DNA from: Pseudomonas sp. 14P_8.1_Bac3
Lineage (GTDB): Bacteria; Pseudomonadota; Gammaproteobacteria; Pseudomonadales; Pseudomonadaceae
NCBI RefSeq assembly: GCF_025466085.1
Contig: NZ_JANLOD010000048.1
Span: 275,896-339,895, forward strand
Direction of reading: 5' to 3'
DNA: 64,000 nt
The position numbers and the translations under genes are program-made. The notes under the pieces are model-generated. The model made no database searches. It saw only the letters and a program-made list of their open reading frames with translations, and was not told the DNA's origin. This document shows, piece by piece, positions 31,989 to 42,249 of this stretch (position 1 is its first letter; each line of letters opens with the position of its first letter).

Positions 31989-33634
31989 GCAAACGCTGGG
32001 CATTGCCATTGTTGCTGGGCCTGTGTCTGCTGGCCTATCTGCTGCCACTGGCCAGTCATGGTCTGTGGATTCCGGACGAAACCCGCTACGCGCAAATCAG
32101 CCAGGGCATGCTCCTGAGCGATAACTGGGTATCGCCCCACTTCATGAGCCTGCGCTATTTCGAAAAGCCGATAGCCGGTTACTGGATGATCGCCCTCAGT
32201 CAGGCCGTGTTTGGCAACAACCTGTTCGGTGTGCGTTTCGCCTCGGCCCTGTGCTCGGCGCTCAGCGTGCTGCTGTGTTACCTGATCGCCCGCCGGCTGT
32301 GGGACGAGCCACGTAAAAGTTTTGCCTGTGCGCTGCTGTACATGAGTTTCACCGTCGTCGCCGGTGCCGCCGGTTACGCCAACCTCGATCCGCAATTCAC
32401 CTTGTGGGTCAACCTGAGTCTGGTGGCCCTTTGGTTTGCGCTGGACAGCGTCAGCCGTGGCCAGCGTCTGATCAGTTGGGCGCTGCTGGGCCTGGCCTGT
32501 GGCATGGGGTTCATGACCAAGGGCTTTCTGGCCTGGCTGCTGCCGATGTTGATCGCCCTGCCCTGGATGCTCTGGCAAAAGCGCTGGCGTGAACTGTTGC
32601 TCTACGGCCCGGTGGCGATTGCGGTTGCCTTGGCGGTGAGCCTGCCGTGGGCCTTGGCGGTGCACGCGCAGGAACCGGATTACTGGCGATTCTTTTTCTG
32701 GCATGAGCACATTCGCCGTTTTGCCGGCGACGACGCCCAGCATGACGCGCCATGGTGGTACTACCTGCCGTTGCTGGTGGCGTTCAGTCTGCCGTGGGTG
32801 GCGCTGTTGCCTCCGGCACTGCGCCAAGCGTGGCAAACACGTCAGCAGGCGAATATCGGGTTCCTGTTGCTGTGGCTGGTGATGCCGCTGTTATTTTTCA
32901 GCCTGAGCAAAGGCAAACTGCCGAGCTACATCCTGCCGTGCCTGCTGCCCCTGGCCTTGTTGCTGGGCCATGCGCTGGCGGATCGCTTGCGCCTGGAGCA
33001 AAGCCGCGCGCTGGGCCTCAATGGCTTGCTCAACCTGCTCCTGGGTCTGACCACCCTGATCGTTCTGGTCTACCTGCAACTGAAGAAGCCGTTGTACTCC
33101 CATGAACTGCACAATCTGGTGCTGATATTCATCGGCCTGATCGGTTGGATCATGGCCAATCTGCTGCAAGCGTTCCGGCCGCTGCAATGCTGGGCGGCAC
33201 CGGCCTTTGGCAGCCTGTTGCTGATCGGCGTCGTGCCGGCGGCGCTGCCCGAAGCAGTGGTGGCGAACAAGATGCCCGACCAGTTCGTCCTCCAGCATCT
33301 CGACGAACTCGGCCAGTCCGGTGCGTTGCTGAGCAACGACCTGGGCGCTGCGTCGGCCCTGGCCTGGCGCCTGAAGCGTGCGGACGTGGCGTTGTACAAC
33401 ACGATAGGCGAACTGAAATATGGCCTCGCTTATCCTGATGGCGCGCAGCAGCAAGTCGACCCCGATCGTGTGCAGCAGTGGATGCGCGACGCCCGCCAGA
33501 AAGGTTCGGTGGGCGTGCTGATGCGGGTCAAAGGTGAGGACGAACTGCGTGAAATCGACCGCTTGCCCAAGGATGGCAAACGCTATGAACAAGGCAACCT
33601 TGTGATTCTGATTTTCCCCCAGGGTGCATCATGA
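31985..33634 (+). CDS. arnT: Lipid A 4-amino-4-deoxy-L-arabinosyltransferase ArnT
   Basis: A 549-residue GT83 (PMT-like) membrane enzyme with about 12 helices and the periplasmic loop start [17 protein letters not shown], whose DE(T)RYA motif is conserved in ArnT. It transfers L-Ara4N from undecaprenyl phosphate to lipid A phosphates, giving polymyxin and antimicrobial-peptide resistance. ATG overlaps the arnD stop. Confidence 0.95.
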   Translation: MSKRWALPLLLGLCLLAYLLPLASHGLWIPDETRYAQISQGMLLSDNWVSPHFMSLRYFEKPIAGYWMIALSQAVFGNNLFGVRFASALCSALSVLLCYLIARRLWDEPRKSFACALLYMSFTVVAGAAGYANLDPQFTLWVNLSLVALWFALDSVSRGQRLISWALLGLACGMGFMTKGFLAWLLPMLIALPWMLWQKRWRELLLYGPVAIAVALAVSLPWALAVHAQEPDYWRFFFWHEHIRRFAGDDAQHDAPWWYYLPLLVAFSLPWVALLPPALRQAWQTRQQANIGFLLLWLVMPLLFFSLSKGKLPSYILPCLLPLALLLGHALADRLRLEQSRALGLNGLLNLLLGLTTLIVLVYLQLKKPLYSHELHNLVLIFIGLIGWIMANLLQAFRPLQCWAAPAFGSLLLIGVVPAALPEAVVANKMPDQFVLQHLDELGQSGALLSNDLGAASALAWRLKRADVALYNTIGELKYGLAYPDGAQQQVDPDRVQQWMRDARQKGSVGVLMRVKGEDELREIDRLPKDGKRYEQGNLVILIFPQGAS

Positions 33635-33975
33635 GCCTGGTGCTGGTATTGGCCGCCTGCCTGCTGACCTGCGTGGGCCAGATCGCCCAGAAATATGCGG
33701 TGGAAAGCTGGCGCGGCGGCATGTCGGGCTGGGCTGAAAAACTGCGTTCGCCGTGGTTGTGGCTGGCGCTCGTGGCCCTGGGCGCGGGCCTGCTGGTGTG
33801 GCTGCTGGTGTTGCAGCGCCTGGAAGTCGGCCTTGCCTACCCGATGCTGAGCCTGAATTTCGTATTGATCACCCTGATCGCCCGCTTTGTCTTCCACGAA
33901 GCCATCGACCGTCGTCACTGGCTGGGCGTGGCACTGGTGATTGGCGGTGTCATTTTGCTGGGGTTGCACACATGA
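33631..33975 (+). CDS. arnE: ArnE subunit of the Ara4N-phosphoundecaprenol flippase
   Basis: A 114-residue EmrE/DMT-like protein with four helices; ends with [15 protein letters not shown]. With ArnF it flips the lipid-linked sugar across the inner membrane. ATG overlaps the arnT stop by 4 bp and its own stop overlaps arnF. Confidence 0.93.
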   Translation: MSLVLVLAACLLTCVGQIAQKYAVESWRGGMSGWAEKLRSPWLWLALVALGAGLLVWLLVLQRLEVGLAYPMLSLNFVLITLIARFVFHEAIDRRHWLGVALVIGGVILLGLHT

Positions 33976-34370
33976 GCCTGCGCCGTGGCCTCGCTTTCGC
34001 CCTCGGCAGCGTGCTGCTGGGCAGCGCCGCGCAACTGGGCATGCGCTGGAGCATGACCCGTCTGCCGCCCCCCGAACAGATGCTTGATGCTCCGATTGAT
34101 CCGAGCGCAGTCGTCGTCGTGCTGCTGGCAATTCTTGCCTATGCCCTGTCGATGCTCAGTTGGCTCGCCGCCCTGCGCGACGTGCCGCTGGGCCGGGCCT
34201 ATTCGCTGTTGAGCATCAGCTACGCGCTGGTGTACCTGCTGGCCGCCGCGTTGCCGGCGTTCAACGAAGATTTCAGCCTGTTCAAAAGCCTCGGGGTGGC
34301 GCTGGTCATCCTCGGCGTCGTCACCATCAACTCTCGACCTGCTGCGTCCAATCTCAGGAGTGACCTATGA
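33972..34370 (+). CDS. arnF: ArnF subunit of the Ara4N-phosphoundecaprenol flippase
   Basis: A 132-residue four-helix small membrane protein; [12 protein letters not shown] near the N terminus and [20 protein letters not shown] in the third helix region are ArnF-like. Partner of ArnE. ATG overlaps the arnE stop; the stop overlaps the ugd start. Confidence 0.92.
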   Translation: MSLRRGLAFALGSVLLGSAAQLGMRWSMTRLPPPEQMLDAPIDPSAVVVVLLAILAYALSMLSWLAALRDVPLGRAYSLLSISYALVYLLAAALPAFNEDFSLFKSLGVALVILGVVTINSRPAASNLRSDL

Positions 34371-35746
34371 AAATCAGTGTATTTGGGAGCGGTTACGTGG
34401 GCCTGGTGCAGGCCGCTGTTCTGGCTGAAGTCGGCCACGACGTCGTCTGCATGGACATCGACGAGAAAAAAATCGAGTTGCTGCAACAGGGCCACGTGAG
34501 CATTTTCGAGCCAGGGCTCGCCAGCCTCGTGCGTGAAAGCCTGGAAGCCAAGCGCCTGCAATTCACCACGGACGAAAAACTCGCGGTGCAACACGGCAAG
34601 GTGCTATTCATCGCGGTTGGCACGCCGTCCCGGGAGGACGGTTCGGCGGACCTGCGCTACGTGCTGTCGGTGGGCGAAGCGGTGGCCCGGCATCGCGAGC
34701 AACCGGTGATCCTGGTGGAAAAATCCACCGTTCCCGTGGGCACTGGTGACACCTTGCGCGCGCACATCGACAAATGCCTGCTCAAGGTCGGCCGCTTGCT
34801 GCAGTTCGAGATTGTCTCCAACCCCGAGTTCTTGAAGGAAGGCTCGGCCGTGGCCGATTGCCGGCGTCCGGACCGCATCGTCATCGGCTGCGAAAGCGAT
34901 GAGGTGCGCGACGTCATGCGCGACCTCTATGCGCCGTTCAACCGCAACCATGACCGGATCATGTTCATGGACCTGCGCAGCGCCGAGCTGACCAAATACG
35001 CGGCCAACTGCATGCTGGCGACCAAGATCAGCTTCATCAACCAGATCGCCGAACTGGCCGAGCACCTCGGCGCCGACATCGAATCGGTGCGCCTGGGCAT
35101 CGGTGCCGACTCGCGTATCGGCTACCACTTCATCTACCCCGGCTGCGGTTATGGCGGTTCGTGCTTCCCCAAAGACATGCGCGCGCTGATCCACAGCGCC
35201 GAGGAAGCGCACTGTTCCAGCGACCTGCTGCAAGCCGTGGAAGCGATCAACCAACGGCAGAAACACAAGCTGTTCGAACGCATCAACGCGTTCTACAAAG
35301 GCGATCTGCGCGGCAAGACATTCGCCGTGTGGGGCCTGGCGTTCAAACCGAACACCGACGACATGCGCGACGCGCCGAGCCGCGTCCTGCTGGAATCCCT
35401 GTGGGCCGCCGGTGCCAGCGTACGTGCCTTCGACCCGGAAGCGATGCAGGAAACCCAGCAGTTGTACCCCGACGAAGCGAAGTTGATGCTCATGGGAACG
35501 CCGGAATCGGTGTTGGCCGGCGCCGATGCGTTGATCATCTGCACCGAGTGGCAGCAGTTCAAGGCCCCGGATTTCAACCTGATCCAGCAGCGGCTCAACG
35601 CGCCGGTGATCTTCGACGGGCGCAACCTGTACGACGCCGATCGTCTGGCGCGCAACGGTTTCATGTACTTCCCGATGGGCCGTGGTGAATCGCGCAAGTT
35701 GCCGATTCCGCATCTGCAATGGCCAACGGCGTCGGTTGTCGCTTGA
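34367..35746 (+). CDS. ugd: UDP-glucose 6-dehydrogenase
   Basis: A 459-residue enzyme making UDP-glucuronate, the substrate for ArnA. NAD motif [20 protein letters not shown] at the N terminus, [11 protein letters not shown], and the catalytic cysteine in YGGSCFPKD, then the C-terminal domain with [20 protein letters not shown] overlaps the arnF stop, so precursor supply is built into the arn operon, as in P. aeruginosa. Confidence 0.95.
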   Translation: MKISVFGSGYVGLVQAAVLAEVGHDVVCMDIDEKKIELLQQGHVSIFEPGLASLVRESLEAKRLQFTTDEKLAVQHGKVLFIAVGTPSREDGSADLRYVLSVGEAVARHREQPVILVEKSTVPVGTGDTLRAHIDKCLLKVGRLLQFEIVSNPEFLKEGSAVADCRRPDRIVIGCESDEVRDVMRDLYAPFNRNHDRIMFMDLRSAELTKYAANCMLATKISFINQIAELAEHLGADIESVRLGIGADSRIGYHFIYPGCGYGGSCFPKDMRALIHSAEEAHCSSDLLQAVEAINQRQKHKLFERINAFYKGDLRGKTFAVWGLAFKPNTDDMRDAPSRVLLESLWAAGASVRAFDPEAMQETQQLYPDEAKLMLMGTPESVLAGADALIICTEWQQFKAPDFNLIQQRLNAPVIFDGRNLYDADRLARNGFMYFPMGRGESRKLPIPHLQWPTASVVA

Positions 35747-37332
35747 TCGCTATATCGCCGCGCATCCGTCAGCAGTCCCTGGGTATCGGGTTGCTGGCGC
35801 TGCTGCTGTTCAGTGCCGGGGTGTATCAGCAGGCGGCCATCGGCTTCGACTCGCGGTTCGTGCTGTTTGCCCAGGAAATGTTGCGCCATGGACCATCGGT
35901 GTTTCCCACCACCTATGGTGAGCCCTACGCCGATTATTCGGCGCTCTCGACCCTGTTCATCTGGCTGCTGTCGTTGCCGTTCGGGCAGGTCAACAGCTTC
36001 AGCGCCTGGTTGCCGAGCGTAATCGCCGCTGCGGTCATCGTTACCTTGATGTTCCGCTTGGTGGCGCCCTATTCCCCGCGCTGGGCGCTGCTGAGCATCG
36101 CCCTGATGCTGATGACCAGCACCTTCATCACCGAAACCCGCGCGGTGTCCCAGGACGTGATGCTCGCCGCCGTGGCGTTCGCCGTGTTCTACCTGGGTTA
36201 TGCCGCCGACCACTTCGCGGCCGGACGCCGATGGTGGCTGATTCTGGCGCTGTTGCTGCTGGGTTTCGGCATTCGTGGGCCAATCGGCCTGGTGATCCCC
36301 ACCGGCATGTTGTGCAGCTATTTCCTGATCAATCGCCAATGGCGGCGCCTGTTTGGCTTCGGCCTGAGCGCGGCATTGCTGCTGGCGGTGTGTGTCGGCC
36401 TGTTGTTGTGGCTGGCCGAACGCAGCGGCGGCCCGGCGTTCATGCATGACGTGGTGCGCATGCAGTTCCTCGGGCGCATGGACGGCAGTGAAGGTGTGAG
36501 CGGTTCGCTGTATTACCTGACCGGTTCGCTGGGCAACTACGCGCTGGCCTATCCCCTGGCATTGCTCGTGCTGGCGGCGGTGTGGCTGACGGATTCGCGT
36601 CAGGCCAGACCGGCGTTGCAGCTGGTGCATTACTGCACGGCGGCGGCGTTGATCGTGCTGGTCGGATTGTCGATTCCCCAGGCGAAGAAAGCCCGCTACG
36701 TGCTGCCGATGTTGCCGCTGGTGGCGATCATCGCGGCGTATCCGTTTCAGGTGGCGCAAGGTCGGGTGTTTGCCTGGTTGCGTGGGGGCATGCAGGGCTT
36801 GTGGCTGGTCATGCCGACGCTGCTGATCGTTGGGTTGCTGATCGCTCAGCGACGATTGGCAGAGCCGCTGACTTCGGTATTGATCACCCTCGGCGCGCTG
36901 CAGGTCATCGCTATCGTCGTGCTGCTGAAGTCGCAATGGCGGGCGCAAGGCCTGGCGTTGTGCGCGATACTGGCGTTGTGGCTGGTTTACATTGCGGCGT
37001 TCGAACCGGTTGAGCGTCGGCTCTACGACACCCGGACGTTCAGTCGCGCTGCGTTTGCTTTAGTGCAGCGAGACCCGGCGCCACTGGTGTTGCACGGTCT
37101 GGGCAAGGACGCCAAGGCGATCAAGTTCATGGTCAATATCGGGGAGGACCTGCAACCGCTGTTTACCGAGTCGATTCAGGAGCTGGAAAGTGTCCCGGGA
37201 CCGGCGTGGATAATGATGGATCAGAGTGATTACAACGCATTGCACGGCAGTGTATTGGGCACGCTACAACCGGTATTAAGCGGGCGTTTCGATAACAATG
37301 ATTTTGTATTGATTCATCTGGCAAAACATTGA
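35719..37332 (+). CDS. ArnT-like GT39-family membrane glycosyltransferase
   Basis: A 537-residue polytopic protein with about 11-13 helices. The first periplasmic loop carries DSRFVLFAQEMLRHGPSVFPTTYGEPY, including the aspartate expected in PMT/GT-C enzymes and YADYSALSTLFIWLLSLPFG. The C-terminal 130 residues are a soluble domain. The ATG overlaps ugd by 28 bp; a TTG at 35743, overlapping by 4 bp, fits the operon pattern and is the alternative start. It is an extra member at the end of the arn operon, and its acceptor is unknown. Confidence 0.82.
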   Translation: MANGVGCRLIAISPRIRQQSLGIGLLALLLFSAGVYQQAAIGFDSRFVLFAQEMLRHGPSVFPTTYGEPYADYSALSTLFIWLLSLPFGQVNSFSAWLPSVIAAAVIVTLMFRLVAPYSPRWALLSIALMLMTSTFITETRAVSQDVMLAAVAFAVFYLGYAADHFAAGRRWWLILALLLLGFGIRGPIGLVIPTGMLCSYFLINRQWRRLFGFGLSAALLLAVCVGLLLWLAERSGGPAFMHDVVRMQFLGRMDGSEGVSGSLYYLTGSLGNYALAYPLALLVLAAVWLTDSRQARPALQLVHYCTAAALIVLVGLSIPQAKKARYVLPMLPLVAIIAAYPFQVAQGRVFAWLRGGMQGLWLVMPTLLIVGLLIAQRRLAEPLTSVLITLGALQVIAIVVLLKSQWRAQGLALCAILALWLVYIAAFEPVERRLYDTRTFSRAAFALVQRDPAPLVLHGLGKDAKAIKFMVNIGEDLQPLFTESIQELESVPGPAWIMMDQSDYNALHGSVLGTLQPVLSGRFDNNDFVLIHLAKH

Positions 37333-37333
37333 T

Positions 37334-37363
37334 CTCTGTAGGCGCGCGCAGGCTCCTACAGAG
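37334..37363. repeat. Inverted repeat after the GT39 gene
   Basis: CTCTGTAGGCGCG... and ...GGCTCCTACAGAG form an imperfect dyad ending in an 8-bp perfect outer stem. It resembles a compressed REP pair and may help end the arn transcript. Confidence 0.5.
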
Positions 37364-37508
37364 AGGTGGCCGGGGATTTCAAATCAACGCCCAACGCCTG
37401 GGCGAACGCCTTGATCAACGGACTGCGTACCGTGTTGTGCCGCAGGATCAGATTGAACGGCGTGTTGATGTGGATCAGGTCCGGCCGAACCGCGCGAAAC
37501 TGTCCCTG
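37356..37508 (-). pseudogene. Remnant: C-terminal tail of a LysR-type regulator
   Basis: About 50 codons ending in TAG at 37356 encode RPDLIHINTPFNLILRHNTV and RSPLIKAFAQALGV, which read like the end of a LysR-type effector domain as found in many Pseudomonas regulators. No upstream part follows: beyond 37508 the strand reads antisense to an MFS gene. I take it as the stump left by a deletion. Confidence 0.5.
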
Positions 37509-37509
37509 G

Positions 37510-37956
37510 GCGACCATTGCCGCTCTGCTCGCCTGCAATGCCATCAGCGTTATCCTGCTGCAATACCAGATCGGCCGTTTCCTCAAGCGCGAACAATTGC
37601 GCTACTGGATCGCCGGCGGCACCAGCCTGTTCATCGTCGGCCTGATCGGCTTCAGCCTGGCAGACAGCCTGGTGTCCTGGTGCGTGGCGATGTTCATCTT
37701 CACCCTCGGCGAAATGATCATCTACCCGGCTGAATTCCTTTTCGTCGACACCCTGGCCCCGGAAGAACTGCGAGGCAGTTACTACGGCGCGCAAAATCTC
37801 GCGGCCCTTGGCGGTGCGCTGAGCCCGGTCATCTGTGGCTTCCTGCTGATGCACACCCCGGCGTCGACGATGTTTTATGCCCTGAGCGGGCTGACCGCCA
37901 TGGGCGGCTTCCTGTGTTTCATGAGTGGTCGCAGGGTCGCCTTGCAGCAAAAATAA
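37510..37956 (+). pseudogene. Remnant: C-terminal part of an MFS transporter
   Basis: About 148 codons encode four to five helices ending at a TAA, with GEMIIYPAEFLFVDTLAPEE and RGSYYGAQNLAALGGALSPV, as in the C-terminal half of MdtH-like 12-helix MFS exporters (about 400 residues). The N-terminal 250 or so residues are missing. The open frame continues upstream to an ATG at 37366, but that part reads antisense to the LysR tail, so any product would be a chimera. Confidence 0.65.
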
Positions 37957-38049
37957 TGAACTCAAACTGCATTAATATGAATTTGTCAGCATGTTCAATG
38001 AAAGGCACACTGTGCCTCGTTCCTCCCCCAAGTTGTTGGAACACTTCAA

Positions 38050-38084
38050 GGGCTTTCTGGGAATTCCAGCTAAGCCTTTTTTTT
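38050..38084 (+). terminator. Rho-independent terminator after the MFS remnant
   Basis: GGCTT-T-CTGG, loop GAATT, CCAG-CT-AAGCC, then eight T. The stem has a small internal bulge and the T-run follows directly. It lies 32 bp before the HPP gene. Confidence 0.75.
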
Positions 38085-38115
38085 GCCCGGATTTTCGCTA
38101 CGGATCGATTAGCCC

Positions 38116-38811
38116 ATGTTTGCTCGCTGGATACCTTCCGCCATCAACACCCGCCCTTTGGAATGGAGCCGCGCCGCCATCGGCATGGCGCTGGGCACGC
38201 TGTTCAGCGTCTGGTTGTGCTCCCAGGTGTTTGGCGTTGAAGTGGCGCAACACTTGCTGGGGCCGCTTGGCGCATCGGCGGTGTTGCTGTTTGCGGTGTC
38301 CTCCGGGGCGCTGGCACAACCCTGGTCGATACTCGGCGGCTACTTGAGTGCGGGCGTGATGGCGCTGCTGGTCGCTCACGTGCTCGGCCGCACCCTCGGC
38401 AGTGCATGCCTGGCGGCGGGAATGTCGCTGATCCTGATGTGCTGGCTGCGTTGCCTGCATCCACCGGCCGGCGCCCTGGCGCTGACGCTGGTGTTGGCCG
38501 ATCCGGCGACGGTCGCCCTGGACTGGAAAGAACTCGGCCCGGTGATGCTCGCTGCCGCGAGCATGCTGTTCAGCGCGCTGGTCTACAACAACCTGACGCG
38601 CATTCGCTACCCCAGACGCCCCGCGGAACCCGAACCGGCCATGCCCTCGGCCGACAACCAGGCCATCACTGCCGAGGATTTGAAACTGGCATTGGCGGAC
38701 ATGGAAGCCTTCTTCGACGTCACTCCCGAAGACCTCGAACAGCTGATCCATGCCAGCGAACTGCACGCCAAGCGCCGCAGCATCGGCGAAGTGCTCAGCA
38801 GCCGCTCCTGA
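38116..38811 (+). CDS. HPP-family membrane protein
   Basis: A 231-residue protein with four to five helices and the family-naming motif in RCLHPPAGALALTL. HPP proteins are integral membrane proteins; some cyanobacterial ones move nitrite, but the bacterial function is largely unknown. The C-terminal 60 residues are soluble and acidic (EDLKLALADMEAFFDVTPED). A ribosome site is poor. It is monocistronic, between a terminator and a REP pair. Confidence 0.8.
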   Translation: MFARWIPSAINTRPLEWSRAAIGMALGTLFSVWLCSQVFGVEVAQHLLGPLGASAVLLFAVSSGALAQPWSILGGYLSAGVMALLVAHVLGRTLGSACLAAGMSLILMCWLRCLHPPAGALALTLVLADPATVALDWKELGPVMLAAASMLFSALVYNNLTRIRYPRRPAEPEPAMPSADNQAITAEDLKLALADMEAFFDVTPEDLEQLIHASELHAKRRSIGEVLSSRS

Positions 38812-38827
38812 CACCACACAGCCCCTC

Positions 38828-38915
38828 TGTGGGAGCGGGCTTGCTCGCGAAGAGGCCATGTCAGTCAACCCTTCGTTTGCTGACACACCGCTTTCGCGAG
38901 CAGCCCGCTCCCACA
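38828..38915. repeat. Inverted REP pair (GCGGGC family)
   Basis: TGTGGGAGCGGGCTTGCTCG and its inverted partner with one base missing (GCGAGCAGCCCGCTCCCACA) downstream of the HPP gene. Confidence 0.88.
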
Positions 38916-39048
38916 ATGACGGCGCTGCAAATATGCAGACAGAACCTGCACATATCCCGGTTGTACATCACAAATTTGCACTGGTACGATCCGGGATCGC
39001 TCGCGCGCGAGCTTGTCTATAAAGAACAATAAAAGCAGGGAGTTACTG

Positions 39049-40155
39049 ATGACTGCTCAGGTTTCTTCTCCGGGGACTCAGTCCATGGATGCCACGCAAA
39101 ACGAAGTGCTGGCCGAGGTCCGCAACCACATCGGTCACCTGACCCTCAATCGCCCCGCCGGTCTCAACGCGATCACCCTGGACATGGTCCGCCTGCTGCA
39201 GCGTCAGCTCGATGCCTGGGCCAAAGACCCGCAGATTCACGCGGTCGTCCTGCGCGGCGCCGGTGAGAAAGCCTTCTGTGCCGGTGGCGACATCCGCTCG
39301 CTGTACGACAGTTTCAAGAACGGCGACACCCTGCACGAAGCGTTCTTCGTCGAGGAATATGCCCTCGACCTCGCCATCCATCATTACCGCAAACCCGTGC
39401 TCGCCTTGATGGACGGTTTCGTCCTGGGCGGCGGCATGGGTCTGGTGCAAGGCGCCGATCTGCGAGTCGTCACCGAGAAAAGCCGTCTGGCAATGCCGGA
39501 AGTGGGCATCGGTTATTTCCCGGACGTCGGCGGCAGCTACTTCCTGCCACGCATTCCCGGCGAACTGGGGATTTACCTGGGCGTCAGTGGCGTGCAGATC
39601 CGGGCGGCGGACGCGCTCTACTGCGGACTGGCCGACTGGTATCTGGACAGCGCCAAACTCGGTGCGCTGGACGAACAACTCGATCAACTGGAGTGGCACG
39701 ACACCCCACTGAAGGACCTGCAAGGCCTGCTGGCTCTTCACGCGGTGCAGCAATTGCCCGACGCCCCCTTGAAAGCCCTGCGCCCGGCCATCGACCACTT
39801 CTTCGCCTTGAGTGACGTGCCGAGTATGGTTGAGCAACTGCGCGAAGTGACCGTCGCCGACAGCCATGAATGGGCACTGGCCACCGCTGACCTGCTGCAA
39901 AGCCGTTCGCCGCTGGCCATGGCCGTGACTCTGGAAATGCTGCGGCGCGGTCGGCACTTGAGCCTGGAAGACTGCTTCGCCCTCGAGCTGCACCTGGACC
40001 GTCAATGGTTCGAGCGCGGCGACCTGATCGAAGGCGTGCGCGCCTTGCTGATCGACAAAGACAAGACCCCGCGCTGGAATCCGCCGACCTTGCAGGCGCT
40101 GGACGCTGAGCATGTCGCGAGTTTCTTCACAGGGTTTGACCGGAGCGGGAGCTGA
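39049..40155 (+). CDS. 3-hydroxyisobutyryl-CoA hydrolase-type crotonase
   Basis: A 368-residue crotonase-fold protein, longer than hydratases (about 260) and matching HIBYL-CoA hydrolases. Seen are CAGGDIRSLYDS (oxyanion loop), DGFVLGGGMGLVQGADLRVV, MPEVGIGYFPDVGGSYFL with the catalytic Glu/Asp region, and a C-terminal extension. It would release 3-hydroxyisobutyrate in valine breakdown. The ATG at 39049 has AGGGAG; the next gene follows 3 bp later. Confidence 0.83.
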   Translation: MTAQVSSPGTQSMDATQNEVLAEVRNHIGHLTLNRPAGLNAITLDMVRLLQRQLDAWAKDPQIHAVVLRGAGEKAFCAGGDIRSLYDSFKNGDTLHEAFFVEEYALDLAIHHYRKPVLALMDGFVLGGGMGLVQGADLRVVTEKSRLAMPEVGIGYFPDVGGSYFLPRIPGELGIYLGVSGVQIRAADALYCGLADWYLDSAKLGALDEQLDQLEWHDTPLKDLQGLLALHAVQQLPDAPLKALRPAIDHFFALSDVPSMVEQLREVTVADSHEWALATADLLQSRSPLAMAVTLEMLRRGRHLSLEDCFALELHLDRQWFERGDLIEGVRALLIDKDKTPRWNPPTLQALDAEHVASFFTGFDRSGS

Positions 40156-40158
40156 GCC

Positions 40159-41310
40159 ATGCACGATATCGAATTGAGCGAAGAGCAAGTCATGATCCGC
40201 GACATGGCCCGGGATTTTGCCCGCGGCGAAATCGCGCCCCATGCGCAAGCCTGGGAAAAAGCTGGCTGGATCGACGACGGCCTGGTTGCAAAGATGGGTG
40301 AACTGGGCCTGCTGGGCATGGTGGTGCCGGAGGAATGGGGCGGCACCTACGTGGACTACGTTGCCTATGCCCTGGCGGTGGAAGAGATTTCCGTCGGCGA
40401 CGGTGCCACCGGTGCGTTGATGAGCATCCACAACTCCGTGGGTTGCGGACCGGTGCTCAACTACGGCACTGAGGAACAGAAACAGACCTGGTTACCCGGT
40501 CTGGCCAGCGGCCAGACCATCGGCTGTTTCTGCCTGACCGAGCCCCAGGCCGGTTCCGAAGCGCACAACCTGCGCACCCGCGCTGAATTGCGCGATGGCC
40601 AGTGGGTGATCAACGGCGCCAAGCAATTCGTCAGCAACGGCAAGCGGGCGAAACTGGCGATCGTATTCGCCGTGACCGACCCGGACCTGGGCAAGCGCGG
40701 GATTTCGGCGTTTCTGGTCCCGACCGACACGGCCGGTTTCATCGTCGATCGCACCGAACACAAGATGGGCATCCGCGCCTCCGATACCTGCGCGGTAACC
40801 CTGAGCAACTGCACGATTCCCGAAGCCAACCTGCTCGGCGAACGCGGCAAAGGCCTGGCGATTGCGCTGTCGAATCTTGAAGGCGGACGCATCGGCATTG
40901 CCGCTCAAGCCTTGGGCATTGCCCGCGCGGCATTCGAGGCGGCGCTGGCTTACGCCCGTGATCGTGTGCAGTTCGACAAGCCGATCATCGAGCACCAGAG
41001 CATTGCCAACATGCTGGCCGACATGCACACGCGGCTGAATGCGGCACGTTTGCTGATCCTGCACGCCGCGCGGTTGCGTAGCGCGGGCAAGCCGTGTTTG
41101 TCGGAAGCGTCCCAGGCCAAGCTGTTCGCCTCGGAAATGGCCGAGAAGGTCTGCTCGTCAGCGATACAGATTCATGGCGGGTACGGGTATCTGGAGGATT
41201 ACCCGGTGGAGCGCTACTACCGGGATGCGCGGATCACGCAGATTTATGAAGGATCGAGCGAGATTCAGCGGATGGTGATTGCCCGGGAGCTGAAAAACTA
41301 CCTGGCGTGA
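40159..41310 (+). CDS. Acyl-CoA dehydrogenase, probable isobutyryl-CoA type
   Basis: A 383-residue flavoprotein with the ACAD signatures [11 protein letters not shown] (about 132-142), QFVSNGKRA, the [20 protein letters not shown]-binding segment and the catalytic Glu in [11 protein letters not shown]. Close coupling to a HIBYL-CoA hydrolase points to the valine pathway (isobutyryl-CoA to methacrylyl-CoA), but a related short-chain substrate is possible. Electrons pass to ETF. Confidence 0.85.
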   Translation: MHDIELSEEQVMIRDMARDFARGEIAPHAQAWEKAGWIDDGLVAKMGELGLLGMVVPEEWGGTYVDYVAYALAVEEISVGDGATGALMSIHNSVGCGPVLNYGTEEQKQTWLPGLASGQTIGCFCLTEPQAGSEAHNLRTRAELRDGQWVINGAKQFVSNGKRAKLAIVFAVTDPDLGKRGISAFLVPTDTAGFIVDRTEHKMGIRASDTCAVTLSNCTIPEANLLGERGKGLAIALSNLEGGRIGIAAQALGIARAAFEAALAYARDRVQFDKPIIEHQSIANMLADMHTRLNAARLLILHAARLRSAGKPCLSEASQAKLFASEMAEKVCSSAIQIHGGYGYLEDYPVERYYRDARITQIYEGSSEIQRMVIARELKNYLA

Positions 41311-41314
41311 CCCT

Positions 41315-41416
41315 CTGTAGGCGCGAGCACGCTCGCGAGGGTGGTCAACGATGACGCGCGGCGCCTGAATTAACGCGGCGCCCTGGCGTTTTTCGCGAGC
41401 AGGCTCGCTCCTACAG
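41315..41416. repeat. Inverted REP pair (GCGAGC family), with an inner hairpin
   Basis: Outer arms CTGTAGGCGCGAGCACGCTC and GAGCAGGCTCGCTCCTACAG, and between them GGCGCC ... GGCGCC. It sits where the plus-strand pair and minus-strand beta-oxidation operon converge, so it may terminate both. Confidence 0.85.
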
Positions 41417-41462
41417 GGGATTTTTGCGGCATTCCGATGGGGGCGCGTTTGAATGCGCTACA

Positions 41463-42236
41463 TTATTTGCCTTGGAACTTCGCCTCCCGCTTGGCAATAA
41501 ACGCCGCCATCCCTTCCTTCTGATCCTGCGTCGCAAACGCCGCATGGAACACCCGACGTTCAAAACGCACGCCTTCCGACAGGCTCACTTCAAACGCGCG
41601 GTTGACGCTTTCCTTGACCATCATCGCAATCGGCAACGATTTGCTGGCGATCAACGTCGCGACTTTCAGCGCTTCATCCAGCAGCTCATCGCTCGGCACG
41701 ATCCGCGCGACGATGCCGCAGCGCTCCGCTTCCACCGCGTCGATCAGGCGACCGCTCAGGCACATTTCCATGGCCTTGGCCTTGCCCACCGCACGGGTCA
41801 GGCGCTGGGTGCCGCCCATGCCCGGCAGCACGCCGAGGTTGATTTCCGGCTGACCGAATTTGGCGTTGTCGCCGGCCAGGATGAAGTCGCACATCAGCGC
41901 CAGTTCACAACCACCGCCCAGGGCGAAACCGTTGACCGCGGCGATGATCGGCTTGCGACGGTTGGCCACGCGATCGCTGTCGCTAAACAGGTCGTCAATG
42001 TAGATCTGCGGGTAGGTCAGCTCGGCCATTTCCTTGATGTCGGCACCGGCCGCAAAGGCTTTCTTCGAACCGGTCAGCACGATGCAACCGATGTTCGCAT
42101 CGGCTTCCAGGCCATCCAGGGCGTGGTTCAGCTCGCTGACAATCTGCGCGTTCAACGCGTTCAGCGCCTGCGGGCGGTTCAGGGTGATCAGGCCGACACG
42201 GCCCCGGGTTTCCAGCAAAATCGTTTCGTAACTCAC
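41463..42236 (-). CDS. Enoyl-CoA hydratase
   Basis: A 257-residue crotonase: [12 protein letters not shown] oxyanion loop, [15 protein letters not shown] with catalytic Glu, and [21 protein letters not shown] with the second Glu, the full hydratase pair. The start is GTG at 42236 with AAGGAG in front. Last gene of a five-gene operon whose order matches, as I recall, the P. putida fadDx-fadB2x-fadAx-ACAD-fadB1x cluster; this would be FadB1x. Confidence 0.9.
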   Translation of the reverse strand: MSYETILLETRGRVGLITLNRPQALNALNAQIVSELNHALDGLEADANIGCIVLTGSKKAFAAGADIKEMAELTYPQIYIDDLFSDSDRVANRRKPIIAAVNGFALGGGCELALMCDFILAGDNAKFGQPEINLGVLPGMGGTQRLTRAVGKAKAMEMCLSGRLIDAVEAERCGIVARIVPSDELLDEALKVATLIASKSLPIAMMVKESVNRAFEVSLSEGVRFERRVFHAAFATQDQKEGMAAFIAKREAKFQGK

Positions 42237-42249
42237 AATGGACTCCTTC

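Noticed and set aside
35293..36948. Minus-strand 551-codon frame opposite ugd and the GT39-like gene
   Set aside because: Gln/His/Arg-rich shadow composition without motifs; it crosses the junction of two genes joined by overlap.
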